Assembly: GCF_018687715.1 (NCBI RefSeq)
Contig: NC_056767.1
Span: 28,135,501-28,199,500 of the forward strand
DNA from: Carya illinoinensis
Lineage: Eukaryota; Streptophyta; Magnoliopsida; Fagales; Juglandaceae
Direction of reading: 5' to 3'
Length of the DNA stretch: 64,000 nucleotides
A program made the position numbers and the translations under genes. Under the pieces are notes generated by a model. The model saw only the letters and a program-made list of their open reading frames with translations. It did not search any database and was not told the origin of the DNA. Shown in pieces: positions 21,953 through 33,704 of this stretch (the stretch's first letter is position 1; every line of letters begins with the position of its first letter).

Positions 21953-23736
21953 TCATTCAATCCTATCATATGCCTTAGATATATCTAACTTTATGGCCAT
22001 CAACCCCTCCCTTCCTTTCTGTTTTGTTTGCATAGTATGTAGTAGCTCATAAGCTACCATTATATTATCAGTTATGAGTCTATTGGGGATGAAAGCACTC
22101 TGGTTCCACGATATCACCTTATCCATAACACTTTTCATTCTGTTTGCCAAAGCTTTGGGAATCAACTTGTAGATAACATTACACAATGAGATTGGTCGAA
22201 ATTCATGTACTAAATTAGGGGAGTTTGCCTTGGGAATTAAGGCAATAAGGGTATGATTTAACTCCTTTGGCATATTCCTTGATTTTAAGAACTCCAATAT
22301 AGCTTGAGGTACATCTTGGCCCACTATCTTCCAATGTTCTTGGTAAAAACCTGCACTAAAACCATTAGAACCTGAGGACTTGAAATGGGACATTTGCTTA
22401 AGAGCCTCATCCACTTCTTTTACTGTAAATTCCTTCTTTAACTTATCTAACATTTCAGTTGTGACCCTCTGATCTACCCCTTGAATACACTGGTTTATAT
22501 AGGTTGGACTAGGCTGTGTAGACTTGAAGACTGTGACAAAATATCTTTTAAAACCTGAAGCTATGTCTGCCTTCTCCCTCAGTTCTATTGCATCCATGTC
22601 TACAATTCTTTTGATGGTATTGTTTTTTCTTCTTTGATTAACATAGGCATATATATACTTTGTGTTTCTGTCTCCCCTAGTCAACCAGTTTCTCTTGGCT
22701 CTTTGTCTCCATCTTGTGTCTTCTTGGTTCAACAGGAAATCGAGCTCTTGCTGAACTTGTTTTTGTTCTTGTATGTTAATAGGTCCTTCTCTTCTCTGTA
22801 GTATGCTTAGAAGCTGTGTCTTCTCCCTTATAGCTTTGGTTCTCTCCCTTTCTAACTTCTTGCTCAACCTTTTCAATCCCTTCTGTGTTGATTCATGCTT
22901 GCTCATCACCCTTTCCAAACCTCTCCCTCTCCCATTGTTGCTTTGCCATGCCTCAAAAACTGCCACATGACTGCAACCCTCCTCCTTATTCCAACTTGTC
23001 TCATACTTAAAAGAAGACTTAAAGCTGCGAATTGAGCACCTCTCAATACTACTTTGTAGAAGTATTGGGATGTGATCGGAACATATAGCTGGTAAAGTCT
23101 CCACTAAATATTTAGAATACTTTCCTTTCCACCAAGCATTGGCTATAGCTTTGTCGAGTCTCTCCTTTGTGAAAGTCTCATTTTTATGATAGTTACACCA
23201 AGTGAATTTATTACCTGTCCATCCCAGATCATACAGGTTCCCCTCCTCCATTATGTGCCTGAACATGCCCATTTGTCTTTCACTTATGGTATTCCCTCCC
23301 TCCTTCTCTTCCTTATACAACACCTCATTAAAGTCTCCTATGACTCCCCATCCTCCTTCCATAGGCTTGAAGGATGACAATAGGTCCCATGAATGTTTCC
23401 TTAAATTTGTTACTGGCTGCCCATAAAAGCAAGACAATAACCACTTAAAATTGCATTGTTCATCATTCACAATCACGTTAATGTGGTTTTGTGAAGAATT
23501 AACTAGCTCATGCTCCTGCTTCCGTAAGAGCATAAGCCCTCCACTCCTTCCTATTGCTTCCACCATAATACAGCCATCGTACTTAAACCTCTTTGCAACC
23601 CTTTGAGCTTTTACATAAGACAATTTGGTTTCCATAATAAAAACCAAATCGGGCTTCTTGTCCTTTACCAGCAGGCAAAGGGTTTAAACTGTTGGGGGTT
23701 CCCAAGCCCCCAACAATTCTAGCTTAGGATTCTCAT
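21953..23736 (-). pseudogene. LINE-B ORF2: endonuclease and reverse transcriptase N-half
   Basis: ORF2 seems to start at ATG 23736 (MRILS, stop for Trp, NCWGLGNPQ), with further stops before 23647. The 564-aa frame from 23647 has endonuclease marks (METKLS, GVIGDFNEV, ICSDHIPILL) and the start of the reverse transcriptase (LIPKANSPNLVHEFRPISL, SAFIPNRLITDNI, IKLDISKAYDRIE). A frameshift/stop then separates it from the palm motifs. Confidence 0.88.
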
Positions 23737-24016
23737 TGCACCTGGCGAGGCTGACTCTCAGCTGCCGCCATTTCCATAAGAGTAGCACTGGCATTTTGCT
23801 TCTCACCCAAGAGGAATTTTCTGAATTTTTTTCGCAAGAGTAGAGCTACCAAAGCTTACCTCTACAGTCCGTTTATCACCTTGAGATCAGGTTGTAACTG
23901 AATAGGAAGATGGAATCGTCAAGGCTCAAGCTTGGCATTTCCATCTGCATCCATCTCCCTGCCTTGGTGGAAAAGGATCTGAGATCAAATTCTTGTTTCC
24001 ATCAAAGTCAATAGCA

Positions 24017-25225
24017 CTAGTCGTTGGGCCCTAGATGTATTGTACAAAGCTCAGTTGCTACCTTCGGCCCATTCCCATCATTAAGCCCATTAGCCTCATC
24101 AAGTTCGAAAGTAAATTCCCGCTTAAAGTCTTCCTGCACATTTTTTGGTATTTCCTTCTTCCCCATGTTAGATAGGTGCATTGTTACAATCACGTCCATC
24201 CCTACCTTTGATTCCACTTGACTTTGTACTTTGTCGACTGCACCTGTCCTATCTCCTGTTTTGATGGCCGTTTGGTTCTGTGTGTGGGATACGGAGAGAA
24301 CCGATTGTCCCCTGCCCAAATTTTTTTCCTACCATCCTTTTTCCACACTGCTTTCGGCCGTTTCCGTGTCCACCTGACCACCACCTTTCTCTGAAAACTT
24401 CCCTCCTTCTCCATTCCCATTTCTATGCGAATAGGTTCCTCGCCTGACATTACTTGTAGCCCGAAGCCATGTCCCAAATTGTGCTTCTACAGCTCCCTAT
24501 TCTTTTTGGTCCCCTCGGAGAGCTAGATAACCCTACTCTCTATGAAGTAACTAGCCACAATGAATGCAGATTTTAGGTAGTTTTTCATACCGAAAAATAC
24601 ATCCAAAGTTTTGACTTCTTGACATAGATGAAGCAGCCCTTGGGAATGGGCTTGTGCAGATCGGTAGCTCCACCTTTACCTATAGACATCTACCCCAACC
24701 TATGCCATCGTCTTCTGTATCAACTTTGATGGCACTTCCTACCAAGTTTCCAATCTTGTTACCCCACTCCAAAGACATGCAACCCCATGGCAAATTGTAG
24801 ATTTGCATCCAGAAAACTTCCCGGTTGAAAACCATTTTCACTAGCCTCATGGCTCCATCTTAAGGCACGATTAGAAATAGAGCATTATCAAAAGTCCAAG
24901 GTTTACCTTCAAGGATCTTGTACATATCTGCATGAGTCCTGAACGTAATAAAAAAAGTGTTTTTTCCTACTTCTTGAGAAGTGGCCCTTTTGCTAGTCCT
25001 CCAAAATTTTGCCATTGTGTTACTAATTAGTTCCTTGCCCACCACTCGATCAAAGCAGACCTTGCTTATCAGGTTTTTATCTCCCTTACGATTGATTTCC
25101 TCATTCCCACTATTTTTGACTCCCAGTACCTCTTCTTCCTCCTCTGTCAACCTGAGATTCCTCCACTGATTCTCTAGACCTTCCGTCATAAATTCCTCTT
25201 CATTAAACATTGTGTGATCTAGCAA
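24017..25225 (-). pseudogene. LINE-B ORF1 remnant (RNA-binding, DUF4283-like)
   Basis: The first open part (25225-24860) has the DUF4283 pattern: VGKELISNTMAKFW, NTFFITFRTHADMYKI, EGKPWTFDNALFLI. It then hits an in-frame stop, but the similarity continues (VFWMQIYNLPWGCMS near 24800). The later part (24477-24017) is basic and low in complexity. ORF1 proteins coat LINE RNA. This one cannot be made whole. Confidence 0.75.
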
Positions 25226-25336
25226 AACGGAAAAAACAAATCATCCGTAAGAAACTATGAAAAAAGACTATTTCACCACCTCTGGTTTCACCAAACGCTA
25301 TCAAGAGAGGAGACTCATATATCTCAATAGTTGTTT

Positions 25337-25489
25337 CTACAAAGCCTTATTTCACATCAACATTAATTTGACTTGCAAGTAAAAGCTCCATGGTACAAAA
25401 GGGTTGTAATATGGTTAAACGTACATGCATACATTAATGATCTTCCATATCTATACTTTCAAGTGTAGGAGATTATATTGAAGAAGCAA
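25337..25489. other. Short spacer between LINE-B and P450 fragment
   Basis: No gene or repeat recognised. Confidence 0.4.
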
Positions 25490-25770
25490 ATCATCAAGGG
25501 AAGGCATTTGAGTGGATGAGCCAAGTGCATAAACGCTCCCTATCCAACTTCCATATTTAACTTCACCTCGTTTTCTTCTCCATCAACGTTCCACAATCAA
25601 AGCATTGAACCATTGCTGCCACTTGTACTGCAATATGCATCATGATCAACCCCAGCTTTCCACTTGAACAAGCGATCTCCTTTCCCCTCCAAAAGTCAAA
25701 AAATTTGAATTTTCTCCAACACTCCCATCTTCATGTTCTTTAGAGGAAACCAAGAACCTTTCTAGCCATA

Positions 25771-25773
<3 letters not shown>
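25490..25773 (-). pseudogene. Cytochrome P450 C-terminal fragment (CYP705/CYP712-like)
   Basis: Read on the minus strand across frames: ERFLVSSKEHEDGSVGEN, NFLTFGGERRS, then CSSGKLGLIMMHIAVQ, AAMVQCFD, NEVKLNMEVG and AHPLKCLP. This is the end of an A-type plant P450: the PERF loop, the heme-binding FxxGxRxCxG loop and the substrate-recognition tail. At least two frameshifts (after RRS and after CFD) and one stop (after MEVG) break it. The rest upstream is gone; a TTC/CT microsatellite starts at the PERF end. MVQCFD..NME..AHPLKC suggests CYP705 or CYP712, families known from triterpene pathways. The family call is from memory of the motifs, so moderate. Confidence 0.68.
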
Positions 25774-25939
<166 letters not shown>

Positions 25940-25997
25940 ATTTATATAATGTTCTTCTATGTCACCATAGCCGGGAGCAATTATCACTACAAAAAAA

Positions 25998-26640
25998 AAA
26001 AAGCAAATTTGGCGGCGTTTACATCTGCGGCATTTGTTTATGCGCCGGTAGTTATATTAATTTGGCGGCGCTTAATGTTTCTGCCGGTAAATTTTTTAGA
26101 TTCCCGGCGTTTAAATTATTACGCCATTAATAATATTTAGGTTTAGCAGCATTTATAATAACGCCGACAAAATAGCAATTATGCGCCGGGAAATTAGTAG
26201 TTTCCCGGCATTTAGATTGTTACGCCGGTAGAAATATATGTTTTTGGTGGCGTTTAAACAAGCGTCAATACATTATTAATTTTACGCCGTTATATTAACC
26301 GTGTTTGCTAGCGTTTTTAATCTACCGCCGATAATAATATATAGCATCAGCGGCGTTTCACAAAACGCCGACAATTGATAGAGTTTACGCAGATAAAGTA
26401 CTGAGTTTTTTGGCGTTTATATCGTTTGAACAAATGCCGGCCATTGATTAACTTTACGCTGGTAAATAAGTAGTTTTCCAGCGTTTATATTGTTACGCAG
26501 GTAATACTTATATAGCATTGGCGGCGTTTACCAAATGCTGAAAATTGATCAATGAAACGCCATTAATTGATAAATGGGCCAAAGTATTTATTCTGACGTC
26601 GGTAATAATATATAGCGTCAGCGATGAAGGCTATTATAAA
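25998..26640. repeat. CACTA-1 left subterminal repeat array
   Basis: About 640 bases with many variants of GGCGGCGTTT, AACGCCGG and TTACGCCGGTA in both orientations. In En/Spm elements such arrays bind the TnpA-type protein. Confidence 0.75.
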
Positions 26641-27289
26641 TTTATTGATAGTAAAATAAATAATAAAAAAAACTTATTTAAATGATACGAAAATACCCAC
26701 AAAATCTTAGTTGAATTTCTAGGATGCCCTACCTGTAAATGCCATATATTGCATTCCGGTTCTGGAGGGAGGGAGGTTAAATAGAACTAAAGAAGAGAGT
26801 TCGCATGTCGAGATCTTAATGTGACGGCGGTTAATTTCTTTCCTTTAATATTTAATAAGTAATGTACAATATAGTAATGTAAGTATTGTGCATTCCTTTT
26901 AAAAATTGTGCAAGTGTCGTACAATATTCCTTTTGAAAAAAATAGTCTATTATTAAAAATTTAATCTTTTAATATGGATCTCATATTTATTCTTTTTTTA
27001 AAAAGAATGTGGCGTTTGCGAACTTTATGACAAAATATGTTAAACATCATACTAAGATTCACAACTTCCAAAAAGAGTAGTAAAACATATGCATAATCTA
27101 GCACTTATCCTTTTATAATCCGTCCTAATTCCAACTTAGCAAAACAGAGCAAACGTCGATATATGACATAACCATAAATTTAGTCTTAATTAAGGAAAGC
27201 TGCAAATACCATTAAACATAGCAAACGTCGATATATGACAAATACCATAAATATAGTCTCAATTATAGTCTAACTTGTAATCCTGACCC
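26641..27289. other. CACTA-1 spacer between left array and TnpA-like gene
   Basis: AT-rich, no gene. CAAACGTCGATATATGACA occurs twice (about 27151 and 27221), a small internal repeat that may lie in the 3' untranslated part of the gene. Confidence 0.5.
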
Positions 27290-29229
27290 TCAATCATTGT
27301 CCTCATCATTCTCTTCCTCTTCTTCATCTTCCTCTTGATCTTCCTCCTCTTCAGCATTTTCCTCTTCTTCATCTTTCTCTTCCTCTTCATTCTCATTTTG
27401 ATTTTGTCCTGAATCTTGAATATAAATTCAAATTAGAGTCCAAAAATTCCAAAATAGGGTTGACTGATATCAACTAAACATATGTGGGGTGCTCACCTGT
27501 GCATGCACGAATGTGTTTATTAAGTTCTGCAATTCAGTTAATTCGTTCCACATTTTATCAAACTCTTCATTTGATATACCATTTTCTTGGTTTGAAGTTG
27601 GTAGTGAATGTTGACAAGTTTGCCTTGTAGGGGTTGGCCCAAACCCCAAACTGCGCACACGTCCGAGCCGTTCTAGGCCCATAACTTTCGAATAAACATC
27701 ATCTGATTTCCAAGTCATGGTTCCTCCAGACCCCATTTCTATAGGATTTGCGTCTTGTGTTAAAAGTTCCTCCATCTCAACCTGTAATAGACAATAAAAA
27801 ATATACATTATTCTCCATCTTATAAATCCATTAAAATTAAAAAGTAATAAATTTGAAAATAAACATACCACTTTCTTTCTCGTTTCATCATTGTAGTGTG
27901 TGCCATCCTTTTTCTTATGGGTCTTGACAAACAACTGGGCTCGACTTGGCAATGCTCCAGTTGATTTTTTCTGCTTCCAATATTTTAGATTAAACACATA
28001 TATCGAAAACAAAGAACTAACAAATATTCAACAATAAATAAATATTAATTAAATAAATACCACATCATGGGCATATCTTGCTAAACTTTTCGATCCTCCG
28101 CTATGAACAATCACCTGCTTCTTATGACATTCCTTGTTTTTATTACATTTTGACTACAATATCACAAAGATTATGAGAATTATGAAAATAACTAGTTGGT
28201 TGACTTTATAAATCTATAACAAAAATGTGCGCAATGTTACCATATATTCTGGATCGAACCAAAGATTGGCCAACTCTGCCAGTTGCTCTAACTCCAACAT
28301 ATCGGGACTTGCCCTTGCCACAACTTGTGCTACAGATGTGTCTTTTTCATTAAGTAACTTTTTCTTCAACTCATGCTTGTAGTCTTTCCATTTCTTCCCC
28401 AAGTCCTTTAGTATCCATTTTTTGAATACATCCAATTTGTCATCAGGAACTTTAAACTTGCCTTATAGTCAAAATAAATTTACACAAGTGTGTGAGTAGC
28501 TTTCTAAAAAAAAAAACTTCAAAATATACCTATTAATTATTAATAACGTTTTAATATGATTTTATAAAAAATCATACTTTTATAAGACCCCACGCTTCCT
28601 CCTTCACGGTATTAGGCACCGACCTCCAATCTTTGTAAATTATTGGAACCAAATTATTACTTCTCGCTATCAGACCACCAAACCTTACCACCTTTGAGTC
28701 TTGCTTTTTTATAGGTTGACCAAGAAGATTAAGCTCCATTTCAATGCGCTCCCCTTCTGGAAGATGCCAAATGTCAGGAATCGAGTGCAATTGTCTCTTT
28801 ACTCGATCGCCATTACTATCTGCAAAAATGGATGTAATTGGATTTAGTTACATTGTTAGTATTTTGTAAATCTTCATTCATAGTTAAGCAAATAATAAGT
28901 AAGAAAAACAGAAACATACCTATGATGACGACAAAGCGATCTCCAATGTTGGAACACGAGTCGACATTTTCTGCTTCTGAACTAGGTGCTACTGGTACAG
29001 ATGTGCATGGCTCGGTCTCTCTTCTCATCTCCGTATGTGTGGATAGTTGTCCTCCCATTTGGCTAGGTGATGACTCCACCATCCTATTAACGGAAAGGGG
29101 TGGCCCATCGACAGAGGGTAATGAATGGGCCGCTCTATCAGATTGTGTCTCGCTATGGACAGCTTGTAGTCTTGTAGATTGTCTTCTCAAGTGTGGTATG
29201 GTAGTCTTTGCCTTCTTTTTTGGACCCAT
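27290..29229 (-). CDS. TnpA-like protein of CACTA-1 (plant transposase Ptta/En/Spm type), 6-7 exons
   Basis: Start ATG 29229 (MGPKKKAKTTIPHLRRQ, basic). Inferred exons: 29229-28920, 28819-28578, 28461-28241, 28153-28061, 27970-27869, 27781-27497 and possibly 27414-27290, all with GT/AG borders. Recognisable parts are DIWHLPEGERIEMELNLLGQ, WKDYKHELKKKLL, LANLWFDPEYM, KNKECHKKQVIVHSGGSKS and LPSRAQLFVKTHKKKDG, the core of the Transposase_24 family, then a tail EEFDKMWNELTELQNLI likely to be coiled coil. Such proteins bind subterminal repeats and assist transposition and transcription control. The last exon is K/R-rich in one frame and E/D-rich in another, so its phase is uncertain. I see no stop within the first six exons. 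Confidence 0.72.
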
Positions 29230-29587
29230 TGTACCTATAAAAAAAAATGGTTATATGCAAATCAATAGATTTTATAATATTTTGAGCATGATATGAGATA
29301 GATTTATGTGATAAGAGATATCATATTTTTTTAAACAAAATTAAAGAGAGGGTAGTCACATGTCCATTTGTGACCCCCGCCCGAAGTTATTAATAAACCC
29401 TCACTTGTGGCGGAGGAATACCGTAGTAACAATCAAAGTACCTGGATTTTACAAAAATATATAACAAAATTAAAAAACCCAAGTACCAACAAAACGATAT
29501 AGCAAAAACAGTACCACTAAACTGGCCTATATAAAAGAAAATTGATGTAAACAAGCCTATAGAAATATAAACGAAACCTCAACACTA
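29230..29587 (-). other. CACTA-1 spacer between TnpA-like and TNP2-like parts
   Basis: Includes a stretch near 29370-29440 that resembles LINE-A/C 3' ends (CCTCACTTGTGGCGGAGGAATACC on the plus strand, an inverted copy of the PPT-side sequence of LINE-C), so a tiny LINE tail may be inserted here. It may also hold the TnpA promoter. Confidence 0.45.
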
Positions 29588-30430
29588 TTAGCGAGTTTCG
29601 ATTGTCATTCCATCTATGTCGTTTCGTGTCCACACAACATCGTCAATACCAAGTTCAATAGCTTCATCATTGGAAGTGTTAATACAATATTCATTGACTA
29701 AATATTCATCCTCATCATCGTCAGTCACTTCCTCTTCACCAGTGTCATACATGTCTCTTGGTTTTGTCTTAACGACGACAACCCAATTTGGGCATCTTTC
29801 ATCTATCACATAAAATACTTGAGATACTTGGAAAGATAAAACAAATGGATCATCAGTTATCCGACTACCAGTGTGTACTAGATGAGAAAAATTTACAATA
29901 GTAAAGCCAAACTCGTCCTCCTTGAAACCTCTACCCCGAGCAACGTCTGCCCAATCACATTTGAATAACACATATCGGGACCCATCATAATACATAACCT
30001 CAATTATGCGTGTTAATTGGCCATACCAAGCAGGGCCATCTTGATCAGTACACACACTAACACCACAATTCTGAGTTTTCTTCCCATTTTCGTGATTCCT
30101 AGTGCGATATTTTGTGCCATTGATGATAATTCGTTTAAATTCTTTGGCAACTCGCATGGGTCCTTTAGAATGCATTACGACTTTATGGCCCAATTTGCTT
30201 CATCCATTTTCATTACCTGAAAGGTTGGATTATTAGCACTGATTAAAATGACAAAAACTAGCTATAGAGGCATAATAAATTAATATTGTGATACAATATT
30301 GAATGGGGTGTAATCCATACATAGTCTTGGAACCAATTACAAAATTGGTTTTCGTGCCTCTTCTGTAGTTCATCATTCGATAAATGATTTCCATCAATTG
30401 TATTCCTCATTATTTCCAAGTGCATCCTAT
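29588..30430 (-). pseudogene. TNP2-like transposase, C-terminal part only (DUF4216)
   Basis: The main frame 30193-29588 contains GPAWYGQLTRIIEVMYYDGS, VLFKCDWADV, GFTIVNFSHLVHTG and FVLSFQVSQVFYV, the DUF4216 end of plant TNP2 transposases, and closes with an acidic tail. A small upstream exon (about 30420-30317) reads QKRHENQFCNWFQDYV, the linker found before DUF4216. The catalytic DDE domain that should precede it is absent: 30430 leads straight into promoter-like and subterminal sequence. So this is a deleted transposase, not able to act alone. Confidence 0.8.
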
Positions 30431-30779
30431 TATATGTTCAATAATTGCACAACTTTTTTGGTTATCGATTAGAAGTTTCAGCTATTGATTTATGGTTACT
30501 CTCTATTAATTTAGTATAATTTTTTTTGATCTTTTCCAGCCTCAACGATTGCATAACATTTTCCAAAAAATTATTAGATAAATGTGAAGAAGAAGTACCC
30601 ATGAAAGAAATGGTCTTAAAGCTAATGACAAACACAATGTGAAGACGAAGAATTATTCATGAAGAACTTTTATGTGCTTTGATTTGTAATTTTTTTTTAT
30701 TATATGAATAATGACCCATTATATCATATTTATTATTAATTGATATATTATATTATTTTATTGTGGGATATCATATTAT

Positions 30780-31790
30780 TGGTGCGTTAGTAAATACCAT
30801 TAATTAATGCAATGCGCCAGTAATATATTTATTGCGGTGTTTATATTAATGTTGTTAATTAAAAAAAATATGCTAGTAACAAATTAGTAGTAGTGTTTAC
30901 AATTAGCTGCAATGCAGAAAAAAACAAACTCATGGTGACGTTTAGATAAACGCCATTAATAAATTCAAGATGTTGCTAATGTACTATTAGTGACATTTAA
31001 ATAAAAGCTGCTAATTTGTATGATGTGCTGGCAACATAATGTGGCGCCGTTTATGTTCAAGCCGCTATTTTAAAAAAAATACCGTCATTTAAATAAACGT
31101 CGTTAATAACTTCGCCAAAATACTATTAGTGGCATTTAAATAAATGCTGCCAAATTGTATGATGAGTCGGCATTGTACTAGTGGCGGCGTTTATCTAATC
31201 GCCATTAAATTAGGTCATTAACGACATTTAGATAAACGTCATTAAATTATTTAAGGTGCCATCGCCAATGTACTATTAGTGGCATTTAAATAAATGCCAC
31301 CAATTTATATGATGCGTTGGCAAATTATTAGTAGCGGCATTTATCGTAACGCCGTTATTTTAAAAAGTGGCGACGGTTAGAAAAATGCCGTTAAAAAATT
31401 CAATGTGCCGCCACCAATGTACCATTAGTGGCATTTAAATAAATGCCGCCAATTTATATTATGCGTCGGCAATGTAGTAGCAGTGGCGTTTATGGTAACG
31501 CCACTATTATATGCAAGGTAATGGCAACGATAAAGTAGTGGTGTTTCGAGAAACGCTGTTAATGTAGATAAGGTGGCGGCGTTTTACAAAATGCCACTAA
31601 ATTGTATACAAATGCCGCTAATGAGATTTACGAATACCGGCGGTTGCGCAAACACCAGAACATGGGAAATAGCGACCCTCCAGTAACGGCGGACGGTTAC
31701 GCCGGAACATGGGAAAAACGCCGCAAATTAATTAGCGGCGTTTGTTGGGATAGTTACCAGCGCATATCCAACACCGGCAATTCTGTCTTT
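30780..31790. repeat. CACTA-1 right subterminal repeat array
   Basis: About 1 kb of reiterated GTGGCATTTAAATAAATGC, GGCGGCGTTT and AACGCCG units, with repeats spaced roughly 60-130 bases. Much longer than the left array. Confidence 0.75.
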
Positions 31791-31803
31791 TTTTGTAGTG
31801 TAT

Positions 31804-32098
31804 TGGAAAGTATGACCCAAATTGGGTGATTTTAATTTTTAAAGGTTAATAATATGTAAGTGTCTAAGTGAAGTAGCATGTACTTAATTAATACGTACTC
31901 AAGTCCATGTGATCACATGGCCTTTCGTTGTTGAGGGGAACCTATATCTAGCTTGTTCCAGCTGTTTCTCGTATATACATACGTACATATATATATAATA
32001 TAAGTTTATTTTTGATTGCTCGTGTATCGCATGCATGTGGGATAAGTTCTCCACTTTCTATGGACTATGAGTTATTCTTTTTCCCCAACCAGTGTGGT

Positions 32099-32147
<49 letters not shown>

Positions 32148-32151
32148 GGCG
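31804..32151. other. Spacer with (GA)n microsatellite before Copia-2
   Basis: No gene. (GA)n occupies 32101-32145. The last bases CCGGCG contain the left target-site copy of Copia-2. Confidence 0.7.
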
Positions 32152-32371
32152 TGTTGGAGTATTGCATCACATATTGATAATATGGAGTTAAAATCCAAAG
32201 TAGAAAAGGCTAAAATAGTCAATACAATATAGTTAGTTAAATCTGTTATTTTGCTATAAATAGAGTACCATAGCAGACTTGTAAAGTACTTCTTTTCATT
32301 AATACAATTCATAATTCTCTTCTTTTTCTCTGTTTTTCAAGTTCCTCCCTCACTTGATCGAGTTCTTATCA
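32152..32371 (+). repeat. Copia-2 5' LTR
   Basis: TGTTGGAGTATTG to AGTTCTTATCA. TATAAATA at 32255-32262 is the likely core promoter. The primer site TGGTATCAGATTAG (32372-32385, initiator-Met type) follows. Confidence 0.93.
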
Positions 32372-32553
32372 TGGTATCAGATTAGAAATTCCGCACCTTT
32401 CTCTTTTGGGATATGATCCATCTTCTTTCTTCTCTGCATTACAGATTTCTCAAGAATTTGTAGTGATCTTTTTGCATTACAGCTTCCTCAAGAATTTGTA
32501 GTGATTTTTCTGCATTACAAACTCCAAGATTGTGCTTCTTGATCTTTCTTGAA

Positions 32554-33704
32554 ATGAGTTCTGAAACTTCTGTTGATTCTGTCCCAAACATAAATCCATC
32601 AGACCTTTTATCAAGTCCATACTATCTGCATCCTAGTGATAACCCTGGTGCCCTTCTTGTCTCAGAGATCTTTACTGGAGATAACTATGTTGCTTGGAGC
32701 AGATCCATTACCATTGCTTTATCTGTCAAGAACAAAGTGGCATTCATCAATGGTTTAATTCGACCTCCACATTTTAATGAATCTGTTCTTCACACAGCTT
32801 GGTTAAGGGCAAATAACTTGGTACTTTCTTAGCTTATAAACTCCATTTCCAAAGATATTCGAAATAGTTTGCTATATGTAAATTCATCTCTTGATCTTTG
32901 GAATGAATTGAAGACTAGATACTTAAGAAGTGATGGACCAAGGGTTTTTCACCTTGAAAAATCTTTGAGTTGCATCAACCAAGGTTCTTCATCTGTCACT
33001 GAGTATTTCAGTGCTTTTAAAACATTATGGGATGAACATGTACTTGTGGAAAAATGTCAAGTTGTACATGTGATCTTTTCTCTTTTTCACTACAAAGGCA
33101 ACAATCAAACTATGTTCTGAAGTTTCTGGTTGGTTTAAATGATTCTTTTGCATCCATAAGAAGTCAGTTGCTTCTTTCAATACCATTACCACCTATGGCC
33201 AAGGTCTTTTGTTTATTACTCCAAGAAGAGAGCCAAAGACAGCTAACCAACTCAGTTTCTACTGAAACTCGTGCATTGATGGTTAAACAGTCGACTTCTG
33301 CAGCAAATCAGTACAGATTTTCCAAAGAAAAATCCAAGAAGTCTATTCTTCATTGTACACATTGTGGATACAATGGACACACAGTGGATAAGTGCTTCCA
33401 GCTTCATGGATACCTTACTGGGTGGACTGGACCAAAAGGAAAGAGAATTCATTTTGCTGCTCATGCTGCAATTACAACTAATGATGTTTGTAAACAAAAC
33501 AGTAATGAGTCTCACATGGTTTCTTTGACTTCTGAAGATTTCAATAAGCTGCTAGCTATTGCCAATTCCTCTCAGTCATCTCAAATCCCATCAAACACCC
33601 AGAATCTATCATCTTGCAACCTTTTACTTCCTCTCAATTTTCTGGTAATTCTTCTTGCAATTCAGTTTCTACCATTGCAAAATCTAATTGTTCTTGGATA
33701 TTAG
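32554..33704 (+). pseudogene. Copia-2 gag remnant
   Basis: ATG 32554. The N-terminal retrotransposon-gag domain has HPSDNPGALLVSEIF and GDNYVAWSRSITIALSVKN. TAG at 32830-32832 replaces a Trp, and a frameshift near 33050-33115 moves to the next frame, which holds a CCHC knuckle CTHCGYNGHTVDKCFQLHG (about 33355-33411), the CF-x-LHG form of Ale/Retrofit-like copia elements. Another shift near 33610-33700 leads to the protease. Confidence 0.85.

Larger units (their letters stand above)
19579..25316 (-). mobile_element. LINE-B: near full-length L1-type retrotransposon (5.7 kb)
   Basis: Set by the 20-bp duplication. On the minus strand: ORF1 (DUF4283-like), then ORF2 with endonuclease, reverse transcriptase, zf-RVT and RNase H, and a short A-rich 3' end at 19579-19600. 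Only modestly similar to LINE-A/LINE-C, so a different family. Several stops break both ORFs. Confidence 0.9.
19559..25336. repeat. 20-bp target-site duplication flanking LINE-B
   Basis: ATATATCCCAATAGTTGTTT at 19559-19578 and the same with one C-to-T change at 25317-25336. Confidence 0.88.
25985..31800 (-). mobile_element. CACTA-1 (En/Spm superfamily) DNA transposon, 5.8 kb
   Basis: Perfect CACTACAAAAAAA/TTTTTTTGTAGTG termini with a 3-bp duplication. Both ends hold arrays of subterminal motifs of the GGCGGCGTTTA / AAACGCCG type. Genes run on the minus strand: a TNP2-like C-terminal part and a TnpA-like gene (Transposase_24 type). The DDE part of the TNP2 transposase is missing, so the element is non-autonomous. 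The clean ends suggest it is not very old. Confidence 0.92.
25982..31803. repeat. 3-bp target-site duplication TAT of CACTA-1
   Basis: TAT at 25982-25984 before CACTACAAAAAAA and TAT at 31801-31803 after TTTTTTTGTAGTG. Confidence 0.85.

Noticed and set aside
26000..31790. Regularly spaced repeats that could suggest a CRISPR-like or satellite array
   Set aside because: The units vary, occur in both directions and lie just inside CACTA ends, so they are subterminal repeats. The DNA is eukaryotic.
32372..32385. Possible tRNA gene end
   Set aside because: Only the primer-binding complement of tRNA-iMet. No cloverleaf around it.
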